A DNA stretch of 64,000 bases, taken from positions 1 to 64,000 of the forward strand of contig JAYPQA010000018.1 in NCBI GenBank assembly GCA_038131695.1, in the 5' to 3' direction. A program made the translations under genes and the position numbers. Below, one piece after another: positions 28,085-37,955 of the stretch. Each line of letters begins with the position of its first letter. Position 1 is the stretch's first letter. The notes under the pieces are model-generated. The model saw only the letters and a program-made list of their open reading frames with translations, searched no databases and had not been told where the DNA came from. The DNA is from JADHLK01 sp038131695. GTDB taxonomy: Bacteria; Pseudomonadota; Alphaproteobacteria; Puniceispirillales; Puniceispirillaceae.

Positions 28085-28243
28085 CAAGACCTTTAATCTG
28101 ACCTGTTCCGGCACCCACAAGGGCAATCTTACCCAGCTTGCCCTGGCATAGCTACGCAAGGCAAATAATTTGTTTTTTTGGCGCGGGAAAAAACAACCGC
28201 CTATTGCTTGACCTGAGAGCAGATTGGGTTCTAGCCTGATCGT
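28085..28243. promoter_or_regulatory. Divergent control region, epimerase / peptidase
   Basis: 159 bases. On the plus strand TTGACC at about 28208 with a poor -10-like TAGCCT about 17 bases on could drive the peptidase gene. No convincing operator repeat was seen. Confidence 0.35.
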
Positions 28244-29562
28244 ATGGCAAAGGAACAAAAAGAGGAAATCGGCTCCCTCTTGGAGCAGCTGCAAGAGGAA
28301 ATCGCCGCCCGCCGCGACTCCTTGATCAGCGCCACTATTGAGCTGCTGGCGATACCCACGCTGAACCCGCCCGGCCAGCATTACCGGGATATTTGTGACT
28401 GGCTGGATAAACGCCTGCAAAAATCAGGCTTTCAGACGCATCTGCTGCGCGCGACCGGCACGCCCGGGGATTCAGACAAATATCCGCGCTGGAACATTAT
28501 TGCCCGCCATGAGGGCAAGCAGCCCGGCCAGACGGTGCATTTTAATTCCCATACAGATATTGTCACGATCGGGGAAAGCTGGACAAAAGACCCGTATGGC
28601 GGCGACCGGCAGGGCGATATTATCTGGGGGCGTGGGGCCTGCGATATGAAAGGCGGTCTGGCCGCCTCAATAATCGCTGCCGAAGCCTTTATTGCCCGCT
28701 TTCCTGATTATCATGGCGCGATAGAGATTTCCGGCACGGCGGATGAGGAGACAGGCGGCTATGGCGGGGTGGCCTGGCTGGCTGAACAGGGCTGGTTCAA
28801 TCCGGACCGGGTGGATCATGTGATTATCCCGGAGCCGCTGAACAAGGACCGGATTTGCCTTGGCCATCGCGGTGTCTGGTGGGCTGAGATTGAAACAAAG
28901 GGGCGCATTGCCCATGGCTCCATGCCTTTTTTGGGGGATTGCGCGGTGCGCCATATGGGGCGGTGCTCGAAGAGATGGAGGCCAGCCTGTTCCCGCTGCT
29001 GGCCAGCCGCACGACGCAAATGCCGGTGGTGCCTGAACAGGCCCGCCAATCTACCCTGAATATCAATTCCATTCATGGCGGGCTGCCGGTCCCGGAAGAG
29101 GGCTATACCGGCTTTCCCTCTGCCTGTGTGCCCGATAAATGCGTGATCACCATTGACCGGCGCTATCTGATGGAAGAAGAGCCAGACGGGGTGCGCGGCG
29201 AAATTGAACAGATGCTGGACAAGATAAAGGCAGAGCGGCCCGGCTTTGACTGGGAGATCTGCGAACTCTGGCAGGTGCATCCCAGCATGACCGAAAAAGA
29301 GGCCCCGGTTGTCGGGGCGGTGGGACGGGCGATAGAGGCGGTGACCGGCCAGCCGCCTGATTTTGTCGTCTCGCCCGGCACTTATGATCAAAAGCATATT
29401 GACCGGATTGGCAAGCTGAAGAACTGTATCGCCTATGGGCCGGGTATTCTGGAGTTGGCGCATCAGCCGGATGAGTGGATTTCCATCACCGATATGATGG
29501 ACAGCGCCGCCGTGATGGGCCTGGCGCTGGCAGATTTGCTGATCCCGGAAACGGGAAAGTAA
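28244..29562 (+). CDS. M20-family metallopeptidase / deacylase (frameshifted)
   Basis: Zinc hydrolase of the ArgE/DapE/ACY1 group. Metal-site segments in order: VHFNSHTDIV, GRGACDMKGG, GTADEETGGYGG with the catalytic Glu, and IPEPLNKD; a final His falls near the end (ELAHQPDEWI). The lid domain has RIAHGSMP. The frame breaks at GGGG 28957-28960; a fifth G gives VRHMGAVLEEMEASL and 439 residues. It lies 89 bases before a peptide-binding protein gene, so it probably hydrolyses an imported peptide or N-acyl amino acid. Confidence 0.88.
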
Positions 29563-29651
29563 AACAAGAAAAAGAAATGCTGGTCCAACAGCATCGGGAA
29601 AAACAAAGAAACTGGCAAAAAATAAACATAACGCCAAGGAGGAGAAGACGG

Positions 29652-31124
29652 ATGAAACTGAACAAACTGTTTATGACAGCAGCGGCAAGCCTGTGCTTGA
29701 GCCTGTCTGTCGCGCAGGCCGCCCAGACTTCCATCACTGTGGGGATGCAGCTGGAGCCGCCCAATCTGGACCCGACCGGCGGTGCTGCCGCCGCGATTGA
29801 TGAGGTCGTCTATGCCAATGTTTTTGAAGGGCTGACCCGCTATCAGGCAGATGGCTCTATCGCCCCGGCGCTGGCCAAATCCTGGACGATTTCTGATGAT
29901 GGGCTGGTCTATACATTCCAGCTGAATAGCGGCGTGCAATTCCATGATGGCAGCGCAATGGATGCAGCAGATGTCAAATTCTCGCTGGATCGCGCGCGGG
30001 CTGAGGATTCCACCAATGCCCAAAAGCGGCTCTTTACCGGCATTGCTTCGGTAGATGTGGTCAATCCGATGACCGTAAAAATCACCCTGTCCAACCCGGA
30101 TGGCGGCTTTATCACCAATCTGGCCTGGGGGGATGCGGTTATTGTGGCTGAAGAGAGCATTGGCTCAGCAGCCAACAGCCCGGTCGGCACCGGCCCGTTC
30201 AAATTTTCCCGCTGGGTGCAGGGGGATCGCATTGAGCTGGTCCGCAACCCAAATTATTGGGGCCAGCCGGTCGCGCTGGAGAAGGCAACCTTCAAATTCA
30301 TCTCCGACCCGACCGCTGCCTTTGCTGCGATGATGGCGGGTGATATTGATGCCTTCCCGGGCTATCCGGCTCCGGAAACCCTGCCGCAATTTGAGGCAGA
30401 CCCACGTTTTGCGGTGATTGTCGGCTCCACTGAGGGCGAGACTATCCTGTCCACCAATAACAAACGGGTGTCTGACAAGCGGGTGCGTCAGGCGATTGCC
30501 CATGCCATTAACCGCCAGGAAATTATCGACGGGGCGATGTTTGGCTTTGGCACGCCGATTGGCACCCATTTCGCGCCGCACCATCCGGACTATGTCGATC
30601 TGACCGGCAATTCTGCCTATGATCCGGCCAAGTCAAAGGCACTGCTGAAAGCGGCCGGGGCGGAAAACCTGACCCTGTCCTTGAAGCTGCCGCCGCCTTC
30701 TTATGCGCGCCGCGGCGGTGAGATTATCGCCGCCCAGCTGCGGGCTGTTGGTATCCAGACAGAGATTGAAAATCTGGAATGGGCGCAATGGCTGGAGCAG
30801 GTCTTCCGCGGCAAGGATTATGATCTGACCATTGTCTCGCATACCGAACCGATGGACATCGGCATCTATGCGAACCCGGACTATTATTTCCAGTATGACA
30901 ATGCAGATTTCCAGAAGATGATCGCGGATCTGAAGCTGGCCAGCAAGCCGGCAGACCGGACCAGATTGCTGCAAGCTGCCCAAAAGCAGATCGCGTCTGA
31001 TTATGTCAATGGCTATCTGTTCCAGCTGGCCAGAACCGGGGTGGCCAATGCCAAGATCAAGGGGCTTTGGGAAAATTCCCCGACACAGGCCAATGATCTG
31101 ACCGGCGTCAGCTGGGCTGATTGA
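29652..31124 (+). CDS. Peptide/nickel ABC transporter substrate-binding protein (family 5)
   Basis: Periplasmic receptor of 490 residues. MKLNKLFMTAAASLCLSLSVAQAAQ is a Sec signal peptide with cleavage near residue 24. The mature protein has the SBP family 5 blocks: NLDPTGG, YANVFEGLTRY, PALAKSWTISDDGLVYTFQL with VQFHDGSAMDAADVKFSLDR, and SPVGTGPFKFSRW. The start at 29652 follows AAGGAGGAGAAG. First of a canonical receptor-permease-permease-ATPase operon. Substrate class: di/oligopeptide or glutathione-like; not resolvable. Confidence 0.94.
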   Translation: MKLNKLFMTAAASLCLSLSVAQAAQTSITVGMQLEPPNLDPTGGAAAAIDEVVYANVFEGLTRYQADGSIAPALAKSWTISDDGLVYTFQLNSGVQFHDGSAMDAADVKFSLDRARAEDSTNAQKRLFTGIASVDVVNPMTVKITLSNPDGGFITNLAWGDAVIVAEESIGSAANSPVGTGPFKFSRWVQGDRIELVRNPNYWGQPVALEKATFKFISDPTAAFAAMMAGDIDAFPGYPAPETLPQFEADPRFAVIVGSTEGETILSTNNKRVSDKRVRQAIAHAINRQEIIDGAMFGFGTPIGTHFAPHHPDYVDLTGNSAYDPAKSKALLKAAGAENLTLSLKLPPPSYARRGGEIIAAQLRAVGIQTEIENLEWAQWLEQVFRGKDYDLTIVSHTEPMDIGIYANPDYYFQYDNADFQKMIADLKLASKPADRTRLLQAAQKQIASDYVNGYLFQLARTGVANAKIKGLWENSPTQANDLTGVSWAD

Positions 31125-31152
31125 TAGCGGCCTCGTGCCTTGCAACCTTTTT

Positions 31153-31187
31153 CCGGCAGCCGGGTAACTGGCTGCCGGGTGTTTTTT
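31153..31187 (+). terminator. Intra-operon hairpin after the receptor gene
   Basis: Nine-base stem CCGGCAGCC (31153-31161) / GGCTGCCGG (31170-31178), eight-base loop, then six T at 31182-31187. It lies 28 bases after the receptor stop and before the permeases. Partial termination or RNA protection here would keep receptor levels above those of the membrane subunits. Confidence 0.82.
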
Positions 31188-31239
31188 CGTAAGAATATTT
31201 TTGAAATGACTCACAAACAGATAAGGTGACGAGGCAAAT

Positions 31240-32187
31240 ATGCTGCGTTTTATCCTGTCACGAGCCCTGACCCTGGCCCTGTCGCTCTTGGTTGCCTCGC
31301 TGGTGATTTTTGCCATGATAGAGGTGATCCCGGGCGATCCGGCGGCCTTTATGCTGGGGCTGAATGCCGAGCCGGACACGGTAGCGGCCCTGCGCGCTGA
31401 GCTGGGGCTGGATGGCAGCCTGCCGGAACGCTATCTGCGCTGGGTTGGCGGGATGCTGACCGGTGATTTTGGCATTTCCTATACCTATCAGGTGCCGGTG
31501 GCTGAGCTGGTCGGGGCCAGGCTGGGTGTTTCCCTGCCGCTGGCGCTTTTTTCCCTGCTGCTCTCTACCCTGATTGCGCTGCCAGTCGGGCTGTTTGCGG
31601 CAGCAAGGCGGGGCCGGCCAGCTGATTGGGCGATTATGGGGACGACCCAGTTCGGCATTGCCATTCCCAATTTCTGGTTTGCCATGATTCTGGTGGTGAT
31701 TTTTGCCATTGAGCTGCGCTGGTTTTCTGCCGGCGGCTTTCCGGGCTGGGATCAGGGTTTCTGGATCAATATCAAGGCGCTGTTCTTGCCGGCCATTGCG
31801 CTGGCCTTGCCGCAAGCCGCCATTCTGGCGCGGGTGATGCGCTCAGCTGTGCTGGAAGTGCTGTCCCAGGATTTTATCCGCACCGCGCGGGCCAAGGGGC
31901 TGAATCAGCGCCAGACCCTGATCCATCATGCCTTCCGAAATGCGCTGATCCCGGTTCTGACCATTATCGGGCTGCAATTTTCCTTTCTGATTGCCGGGGC
32001 GATTATTATTGAGAATGTGTTTTTCCTGCCCGGGCTTGGCAGGCTGATTTTTCAAGGCATTACCCAGCGCGATTTGATTGTGGTGGAATCTGTGGTGATG
32101 CTGCTGGTTTTTGCGGTCATTCTGGTGACCTTTCTGGTTGATATTGCCTATGCGCTGGCCGATCCGCGGCTGCGGAGACCGCAATGA
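31240..32187 (+). CDS. Peptide ABC transporter permease (DppB type)
   Basis: Six-helix permease of 315 residues. N-terminal MLRFILSRALTLALSLLVASLVIFAMIEVIPGDPA is the DppB-type first helix with the GDPA motif. The EAA-loop region is SQDFIRTARAKGLNQRQTLIHHAFRNALIPVLT, which contacts the ATPase. It ends with a last helix and ADPRLR. RBS AAGGTGACGAGG. Eleven bases before the next permease. Confidence 0.94.
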   Translation: MLRFILSRALTLALSLLVASLVIFAMIEVIPGDPAAFMLGLNAEPDTVAALRAELGLDGSLPERYLRWVGGMLTGDFGISYTYQVPVAELVGARLGVSLPLALFSLLLSTLIALPVGLFAAARRGRPADWAIMGTTQFGIAIPNFWFAMILVVIFAIELRWFSAGGFPGWDQGFWINIKALFLPAIALALPQAAILARVMRSAVLEVLSQDFIRTARAKGLNQRQTLIHHAFRNALIPVLTIIGLQFSFLIAGAIIIENVFFLPGLGRLIFQGITQRDLIVVESVVMLLVFAVILVTFLVDIAYALADPRLRRPQ

Positions 32188-32197
32188 GGAGGCTGTG

Positions 32198-33016
32198 ATG
32201 AAATGGCCTGTCGCGCTTGTTATCGGCCTGTGCCTGACGGTGGTTTTTGTCGCAGCGGCGCTGCTTTCCTTTGTCTGGACCCCGCATGAGGTCGAAGCGC
32301 TGAATATCGCTGCCAAGCTGAAAAAGCCGGGGGCGGCGCATCTTCTGGGCACGGATCATTTTGGCCGCGATATTCTCTCCATGCTGATGGTTGGGGCCAG
32401 AACCTCTATAGCGGTGGCGATTGTCGCGGTGGGTATCGGGATGGGGCTGGGCGTGCCGCTGGGGCTGCTGGCGGCGGCCCGCCATGGCAGCTGGCTGGAT
32501 GATCTGGTGATGCGCGGCAATGATCTGGTGTTTGCCTTCCCCTCGCTGGTAATCGCCATTTTGATCACCGCAGTCTTTGGCCCGTCCGCCTTTAATGCGA
32601 TTGTGGCGATTGGGATTTTCAATATGCCGGTCTTTGCGCGGGTTACGCGTGGCGGCGCCCTGTCTGTCTGGACGCTGGATTATATTCTGGCCGCGCGCGT
32701 TGCCGGCAAGAGCAAGCTGCGTATTTCGCTGGAACATATTTTGCCCAATATCGCCAATTTGCTGATCGTTCAGGGAACCATCCAGTTCAGCCTGGGCATC
32801 TTGGCAGAGGCGGGTCTCAGCTATGTCGGGCTGGGCGCGCAGCCGCCGCTGCCCAGCTGGGGCCGGATGCTGGCTGACAGCCAGACCATGATCAGCTTTG
32901 CCCCGCATCTGGCGATTTTTCCGGGGCTGGCGATTATTGCGACGGTGCTGGGGCTCAATCTGATAGGGGACGGTTTGCGGGATCTGCTGGATCCGCGCAT
33001 CCGGCGGGAACGCTGA
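32198..33016 (+). CDS. Peptide ABC transporter permease (DppC type)
   Basis: Second permease, 272 residues. Characteristic LLGTDHFGRDILSMLMVGARTSI follows the first helix; the EAA loop reads AARVAGKSKLRISLEHILPNIANLLIVQ; and the C-terminal GDGLRDLLDPRIRRER is standard for DppC. The start at 32198 follows GAGGAGG. The stop TGA overlaps the ATG of the ATPase. Confidence 0.94.
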   Translation: MKWPVALVIGLCLTVVFVAAALLSFVWTPHEVEALNIAAKLKKPGAAHLLGTDHFGRDILSMLMVGARTSIAVAIVAVGIGMGLGVPLGLLAAARHGSWLDDLVMRGNDLVFAFPSLVIAILITAVFGPSAFNAIVAIGIFNMPVFARVTRGGALSVWTLDYILAARVAGKSKLRISLEHILPNIANLLIVQGTIQFSLGILAEAGLSYVGLGAQPPLPSWGRMLADSQTMISFAPHLAIFPGLAIIATVLGLNLIGDGLRDLLDPRIRRER

Positions 33017-34612
33017 TGGCTTTGCTGGAGATTGATAATCTGAACCTGTCAATAGGCCAGCTGCCGATCCTGCGCGATATCAGCCTGTCTATCCGGCCGG
33101 GTGAGATTTGTGGGCTGGCCGGAGAATCCGGGTCCGGCAAATCCATGACCGCGCTCTGTGTGATGAATTTGCTCCCCCCTCTGGCCCGTGCCAGCGGCCA
33201 CTATCAAAATGCAGGGGACCGATGTGACCCGCCTCTCTGAAGAGGCGATGTGTGCGGTGCGCGGCCAGCAAATCAGCATGATCTTTCAAGAACCAATGAC
33301 CGCGCTGAATCCGCTGCGCACAATCAGCGATCAGGTGGCAGAAACCTTGCGGCTGCACCGGCGCACCAGCTGGGCGGAGGCGCGCGTGATAGCGGCTGAA
33401 AAGCTGGCCCGGGTGGGCTTGCCTGCCAGCCGCTTTTCTCCTGATCTCTATCCGCATGAGCTGTCTGGCGGGCAACGCCAGCGCGTGATGATAGCCCAGG
33501 CCATTGCCCTGAAGCCTGCCCTTTTGATAGCTGATGAGCCGACCACCGCGCTGGATGTGACGACTCAGGCCGGCATTCTCTCCCTGCTGCGCGATCTGGT
33601 CAAAAGCGAGAATATGTCAATGCTGCTGATCACGCATGATCTGGCGGTTCTGGCCGATATGGCTGATCAGATCAGCATCATGGAAAAAGGCCGCATCGTT
33701 GAGCAGGACAGCACCAAAAGCCTGTTCCGCAATCGCCGCCATGCCTATACCAGAAAGCTGTTTGCCGCCTCTGGCCATGTGCCGGATAAAGGCACGGCCC
33801 CATCCGATCGCCCTTTATTGCAAGCCAGCAAAATCGGCGTGACCTACCGGCGCAAATCCGGCCTGTTCAGCAAGCCGGTGGAAACCGAGGCGGTGCGCGG
33901 CCTGTCCTTTGCCTTGCATGAAAATGAGAGCCTTGGTCTGGTTGGCGAATCCGGCTGCGGCAAATCCACCTTGTCGCGGGCACTGCTCGGCTTGCAGCCC
34001 CTGTCTGCCGGCCATATTGATTTTCTGGGGATGCGGCTGGACAGCAGCAGCCAGATGCCAACCGATATGCGGCGGGCCATGCAAATCGTCTTTCAGGACC
34101 CCTATGGATCATTCAACCCGCGCCATAAGGTTGCGCGCCTGCTGGCTGAGCCGTTCCACCTGCAAGACCAGCCTGTGCTGGGCCTGCAACGCGAGAAGCT
34201 GCTGGACAAGGCGCTGGAGGAGGTCGGCCTCAGCAGCGCTGACAAGGATAAATATATTCATGAATTTTCCGGCGGCCAGCGCCAGCGCATTGCCATTGCG
34301 CGGGCACTGGTTCTAAAGCCAAGGCTGATCATTCTGGATGAGGCGGTCTCGGCCCTGGATGTCTCTATAAGGGCCCGGATTCTGGATTTGCTGGCTGATT
34401 TGCGCCGCACGCACCAGCTTTCCTATCTGTTTATCAGCCATGATCTCCATGTCGTGCGGGCGATAACGGACCGGGTGCTGGTGATGCGGGCTGGCCAGAT
34501 TGTTGAACAAGGGGCAACCGAGACGGTGCTGGCCCGCCCGGCACACAGCTATACCAAAGAGCTGATCGCCGCGACCCCGCAAATACCTGAAGCATGGCAG
34601 AAACCGGCATGA
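33016..34612 (+). CDS. Fused dual-ATPase of the peptide importer (GsiA-like, frameshifted)
   Basis: DppD and DppF fused into one protein, as in GsiA. NBD1 has GESGSGKSM, LSGGQRQRVMIAQA and LLIADEPTTALD. NBD2 has GESGCGKSTL, FSGGQRQRIAIARAL and LIILDEAVSALD, where Ala replaces the usual Pro after the Walker B Glu. Each NBD ends in an oligopeptide C-terminal segment. The frame breaks near 33196-33199; GGC for GGCC restores ARASGTIKMQGTDVTRLSE and 531 residues. Confidence 0.92.
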
Positions 34613-34704
34613 AAACCCGCAAGGGCTTGCCATCTGCCCCCGCGGCTCCGCATAGTGGCAGGGGCAGGCTCCCGGCCGGAGACCAAAAGCAAGAGAGGGA
34701 AAGA

Positions 34705-35448
34705 ATGAGACTGGCAGGCAAAACAGCTTTGATAACTGGCGGCGGCTCCGGCTTTGGGGCCGGTATCGCTCGCATCTTTGCCAAAGAGGGCGCGCGCATC
34801 CTCTTGGCAGACATCAATGAACAGGCCGCGCAAGAGGTGGCTGCCGGGATTGGCGGCCATGCCGCACAGGCGGATGTCTCTGACAGCGCGTCCATGACCG
34901 CTCTGGCCAAGGCTGCAGAGGCACATTTCGGCACGCCTGATATTCTGGTCAACAATGCCGGCATCACCCATCTGCCTGCCCCGATGGAGGAGGTCAGCGA
35001 AGAGGATTTTGACCGGGTGCTGGCAGTGAATGCCAAATCGGTCTATCTAGCTGCAAAAGTTTTTGTCGGCGCGATGAAACAGCGCGGCAGCGGCGCGATT
35101 TTGAATGTCGCCTCTACCGCAGGCGTCTCGCCGCGCGCCAATCTGAACTGGTATAATGCCTCAAAGGGCTGGATGATCACCGCGACCAAGGCGATGGCGA
35201 TTGAACTGGCCCCGCATGGCATCCGGGTCAATGCGATCAATCCGGTGGCAGGCGAAACCCCCCTGCTGAAGAGCTTTATGGGCGGCGAGGAAACCGAGGA
35301 GACGCGCGCCCGCTTTCTGGCAACCATTCCGCTGGGCCGGTTTTCCACGCCTGAGGATATGGGCCAGGCCGCCGCCTTTCTGTGTTCTGATGAAGCCTCC
35401 ATGATTACCGGCGTGGCGATGGAAGTGGATGGCGGGCGCTGTATCTGA
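34705..35448 (+). CDS. SDR family oxidoreductase
   Basis: A 247-residue NAD(P)-dependent dehydrogenase. LITGGGSGFGAGIARIFAKEGA is the cofactor site, DILVNNAGITH follows, then NVASTAGVSPR and WYNASKGWMI with catalytic Tyr and Lys, and TGVAMEVDGGRCI at the end. It resembles FabG-like and cyclohexanol-dehydrogenase-type SDRs. The substrate is unknown. It begins 92 bases after the ATPase with an AGAGAGGGAAAG site and is followed 21 bases later by the S58 peptidase. Confidence 0.88.
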   Translation: MRLAGKTALITGGGSGFGAGIARIFAKEGARILLADINEQAAQEVAAGIGGHAAQADVSDSASMTALAKAAEAHFGTPDILVNNAGITHLPAPMEEVSEEDFDRVLAVNAKSVYLAAKVFVGAMKQRGSGAILNVASTAGVSPRANLNWYNASKGWMITATKAMAIELAPHGIRVNAINPVAGETPLLKSFMGGEETEETRARFLATIPLGRFSTPEDMGQAAAFLCSDEASMITGVAMEVDGGRCI

Positions 35449-35469
35449 CAAACAAAAAGGAGGCCAGCG

Positions 35470-36468
35470 ATGAAGCCCGGCAAGCGCAATCTGATAACCG
35501 ATATTGACGGGCTGCTGGTCGGCAATGCCCAGGATCAGACGCTGAAATCAGGCAGCACCGTGCTGACTGCCGATCAGCCCTTTACCACTGCAGTCCATGT
35601 GATGGGCGGCGCGCCGGGCAGCCGCGAGACCGATTTGCTGGCCCCGGACAAGCTGGTCTCAGAGGTGGATGCGCTGGTGCTGTCCGGCGGATCAGCCCTG
35701 GGGCTTGATGCCGCCTCTGGCGTGGCCAATGCGCTGCGGGCAGCCGGGCGCGGCTTTGCCGTGGGCGATCAAAAAGTGCCGATTGTGCCGGCGGCTATCC
35801 TGTTTGACCTGCTGAATGGCGGTGAGAAGGGCTGGCAGACAAACCCCTATGCCGCGCTGGGAGAGGCAGCCTGGCAGGCCCGCTCGGCAGAGTTTGCGCT
35901 GGGCAGTGTCGGGGCCGGCACTGGCGCCATCACAGCTGATCTGAAGGGCGGGCTAGGCTCGGCCTCTCTGGTGCTGGATAATGGCATGACCGTCGGGGCG
36001 CTGGTCGCCGCCAATCCGCATGGCAGCGTCATTCAGCAGGGCCAGCCGCATTTTTGGGCAGCCCCTTTTGAATTTGACCGGGAATTTGGCGGGCTGGGCG
36101 CGGCGACCCAGCTGGATCCGGGCGTTGAGAAGCTGGGGCCGGATCGGCTGCCCACCAGCAACACCAATACCACGATTGCCATTGTCGCCACAGATGCCAG
36201 GCTGGACAAGGCCGGCTGCCAACGCCTCGCCACCGCCGCCCATGACGGGATGGCCCGCGCGATTATGCCCAGCCATACGCCCTTTGACGGTGATCTGATC
36301 TTTGCTGCTGCGACCGGGGCCAAGGAAGGGGGCGGCCCGGCTGATTTGCTGCTGCTGGGCCATGCGGCCGCCCTGTGCCTCGCCCGTGCGATTGCCCGCG
36401 CTGTCTGGGAAGCCCGCCCGGCCCCCGGCGACACGCTGCCCAGCTTTCGCGATCATTTCGGGGTTTAA
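35470..36468 (+). CDS. P1/S58 family peptidase (DmpA-like)
   Basis: Self-processing N-terminal-nucleophile aminopeptidase family, 332 residues. The opening ITDIDGLLVGNAQD, VLSGGSALGLDAASGVANALR, GSVGAGTGAITADLKGGLGSAS and NTNTTIAIVATDARLDK are conserved. The autocleavage residue is expected in the NTNTTIAIV region; the exact nucleophile I infer rather than see. AAGGAGG precedes the start. Lying downstream of a peptide importer, it may release D- or beta-amino acids from imported peptides. Confidence 0.9.
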   Translation: MKPGKRNLITDIDGLLVGNAQDQTLKSGSTVLTADQPFTTAVHVMGGAPGSRETDLLAPDKLVSEVDALVLSGGSALGLDAASGVANALRAAGRGFAVGDQKVPIVPAAILFDLLNGGEKGWQTNPYAALGEAAWQARSAEFALGSVGAGTGAITADLKGGLGSASLVLDNGMTVGALVAANPHGSVIQQGQPHFWAAPFEFDREFGGLGAATQLDPGVEKLGPDRLPTSNTNTTIAIVATDARLDKAGCQRLATAAHDGMARAIMPSHTPFDGDLIFAAATGAKEGGGPADLLLLGHAAALCLARAIARAVWEARPAPGDTLPSFRDHFGV

Positions 36469-36480
36469 AAAAGCCTCAGC

Positions 36481-37670
36481 TCAAGTCACCCGGGCGCGGG
36501 TCTGATAGGCCGGGTCGCGCCAGAGTTCATCTGTCATCACCTCTTCCAGAATCGCGACCGCCGCCAGAATATCGCCCTCATCCAGATAGAGCGGGGTGAA
36601 GCCAAAGCGCATCACATCCGGCGGGCGGAAATCGCCGATAACCCCTCTGGCGACCAGCGCCTGCATCGCCTGATAGCCCGCCTCAAACCGGAAAGAGACC
36701 TGCGATCCGCGCCTGTCCGGATCCCGCGGGCTGAACAGCTCCAGCTGTGGACAGCGTTTTTCCACCTCAGCGATAAACAGCTCAGACAGGCGGATGCTGG
36801 CCGCCCGCAGCTCTGCCAAATCCACCCCCTGCCAGGCATCCAGCGCCGCATCCAGCATCGCCATCTGGACAATGGGCGGCGTGCCAACCCGCATCCGCTC
36901 AATCGACGGGGCAGGGCGGTAATCTTGTGCCATCTCAAACGGGTCTGCGTGCCCCATCCAGCCCGCCAGCGCCGGTTCCGCCTCAGAAATCAGGTCAGGC
37001 CGGATATAGATAAAGGCCGGTGCGCCCGGCCCGCCATTGAGATATTTGTAAGTGCAGCCAACCGCAAATTCACAGCCCGATCCGGCCAGATCAAGAGGCA
37101 CCGCCCCGGCAGAATGGGCCAGATCCCAAATCATCACCGCCCCGGCTGCCTGAGCTGCTTTGGTTATCTCAAACATATCATGGCGGCGGCCTGTTCGGTA
37201 ATCCACCTCTGTCAGCAGCACAGCCGCCACCTCATCAGAGATCGCCGCGGCCACCGCATCCGGTGCGGCCAGCTTTACCTCGCGCCCGCCCCCGGCCAGC
37301 CCGGCCAGCGCATTGGCCATATAGATATCCGAGGGAAAATTGCCGGTATCAGACAGGATAACGCGCCGATCCGGCCGCAATTTCAAGGCCGCCGCCAGCG
37401 CCTGCCACACCTTGATAGAGAGCGTATCACCCGCCATCACGGGAGCCGGGTGGCGCGCCTATCAGCGGGCAATGCGATCCCCAACCGGCCAGGCAGGGCC
37501 ATCCATCCGGCCTTGTTCCAGGCGCGAATCAGCTGTTCTCCCCATTCGGCCTGCAGCACGCCTGCCACTCGTCCCGGCACCGAGCGCGGCAATGGGCCCA
37601 GCGAATTGCCATCCAGATAGAGAACGCCATCGGGAAGGTGAAACAGCTCTTTTTTCGGCAAATTGGTCAT
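36481..37670 (-). pseudogene. kynU: Kynureninase, three clustered indels
   Basis: PLP enzyme that cleaves kynurenine to anthranilate and alanine. The N-terminus LYLDGNSLGPLP, WDLAHSAGAVPLDL with the PLP-binding Asp, and TYKYLNGGPGAPAF with the PLP Lys are intact. Between 37440 and 37485 the frame is lost: a fifth G at 37479-37482, a C near 37465 and one fewer C near 37442-37445 are all needed to read LGDRIARLIGAPPGSVMAGDT. Net correction gives 396 residues. Uncorrected, it has stops TGA TAG. Divergent from the VOC-cupin gene; no other kyn genes are visible. Confidence 0.88.
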
Positions 37671-37955
37671 TGGCTTTCTATCTCCGGAAAATTTGAAATG
37701 CGTGTCCGGTCCGGCTAGGTGCCGTCTGACCTTTTTGTTTGCAAGCGGCGCCTGCCCGGGCGCTTCAAACCATTTTTTCAAAAACCCTGTCTCACGATAA
37801 CAGTTAATCCTGAACCGCTTCTTTTCAGCAACCAAAAAACCATCCGGGCGATTTTTTTTTGAAGGCTGGTTCCGCCCTGATCAATCTCTTTCCCTGCCTG
37901 CGCGGTTACGCTAGGCTTGTTCTTGAGCCAGAAATTTTTGGAGAGATTTACGCTT
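37671..37955. promoter_or_regulatory. Divergent region between kynU and the VOC-cupin gene
   Basis: 285 bases without a supportable gene. It contains homopolymer-rich tracts (nine T near 37852-37860). The ribosome site for the cupin gene (GGAGAGA) ends about ten bases before its ATG. I see no clear operator palindrome. Confidence 0.4.
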
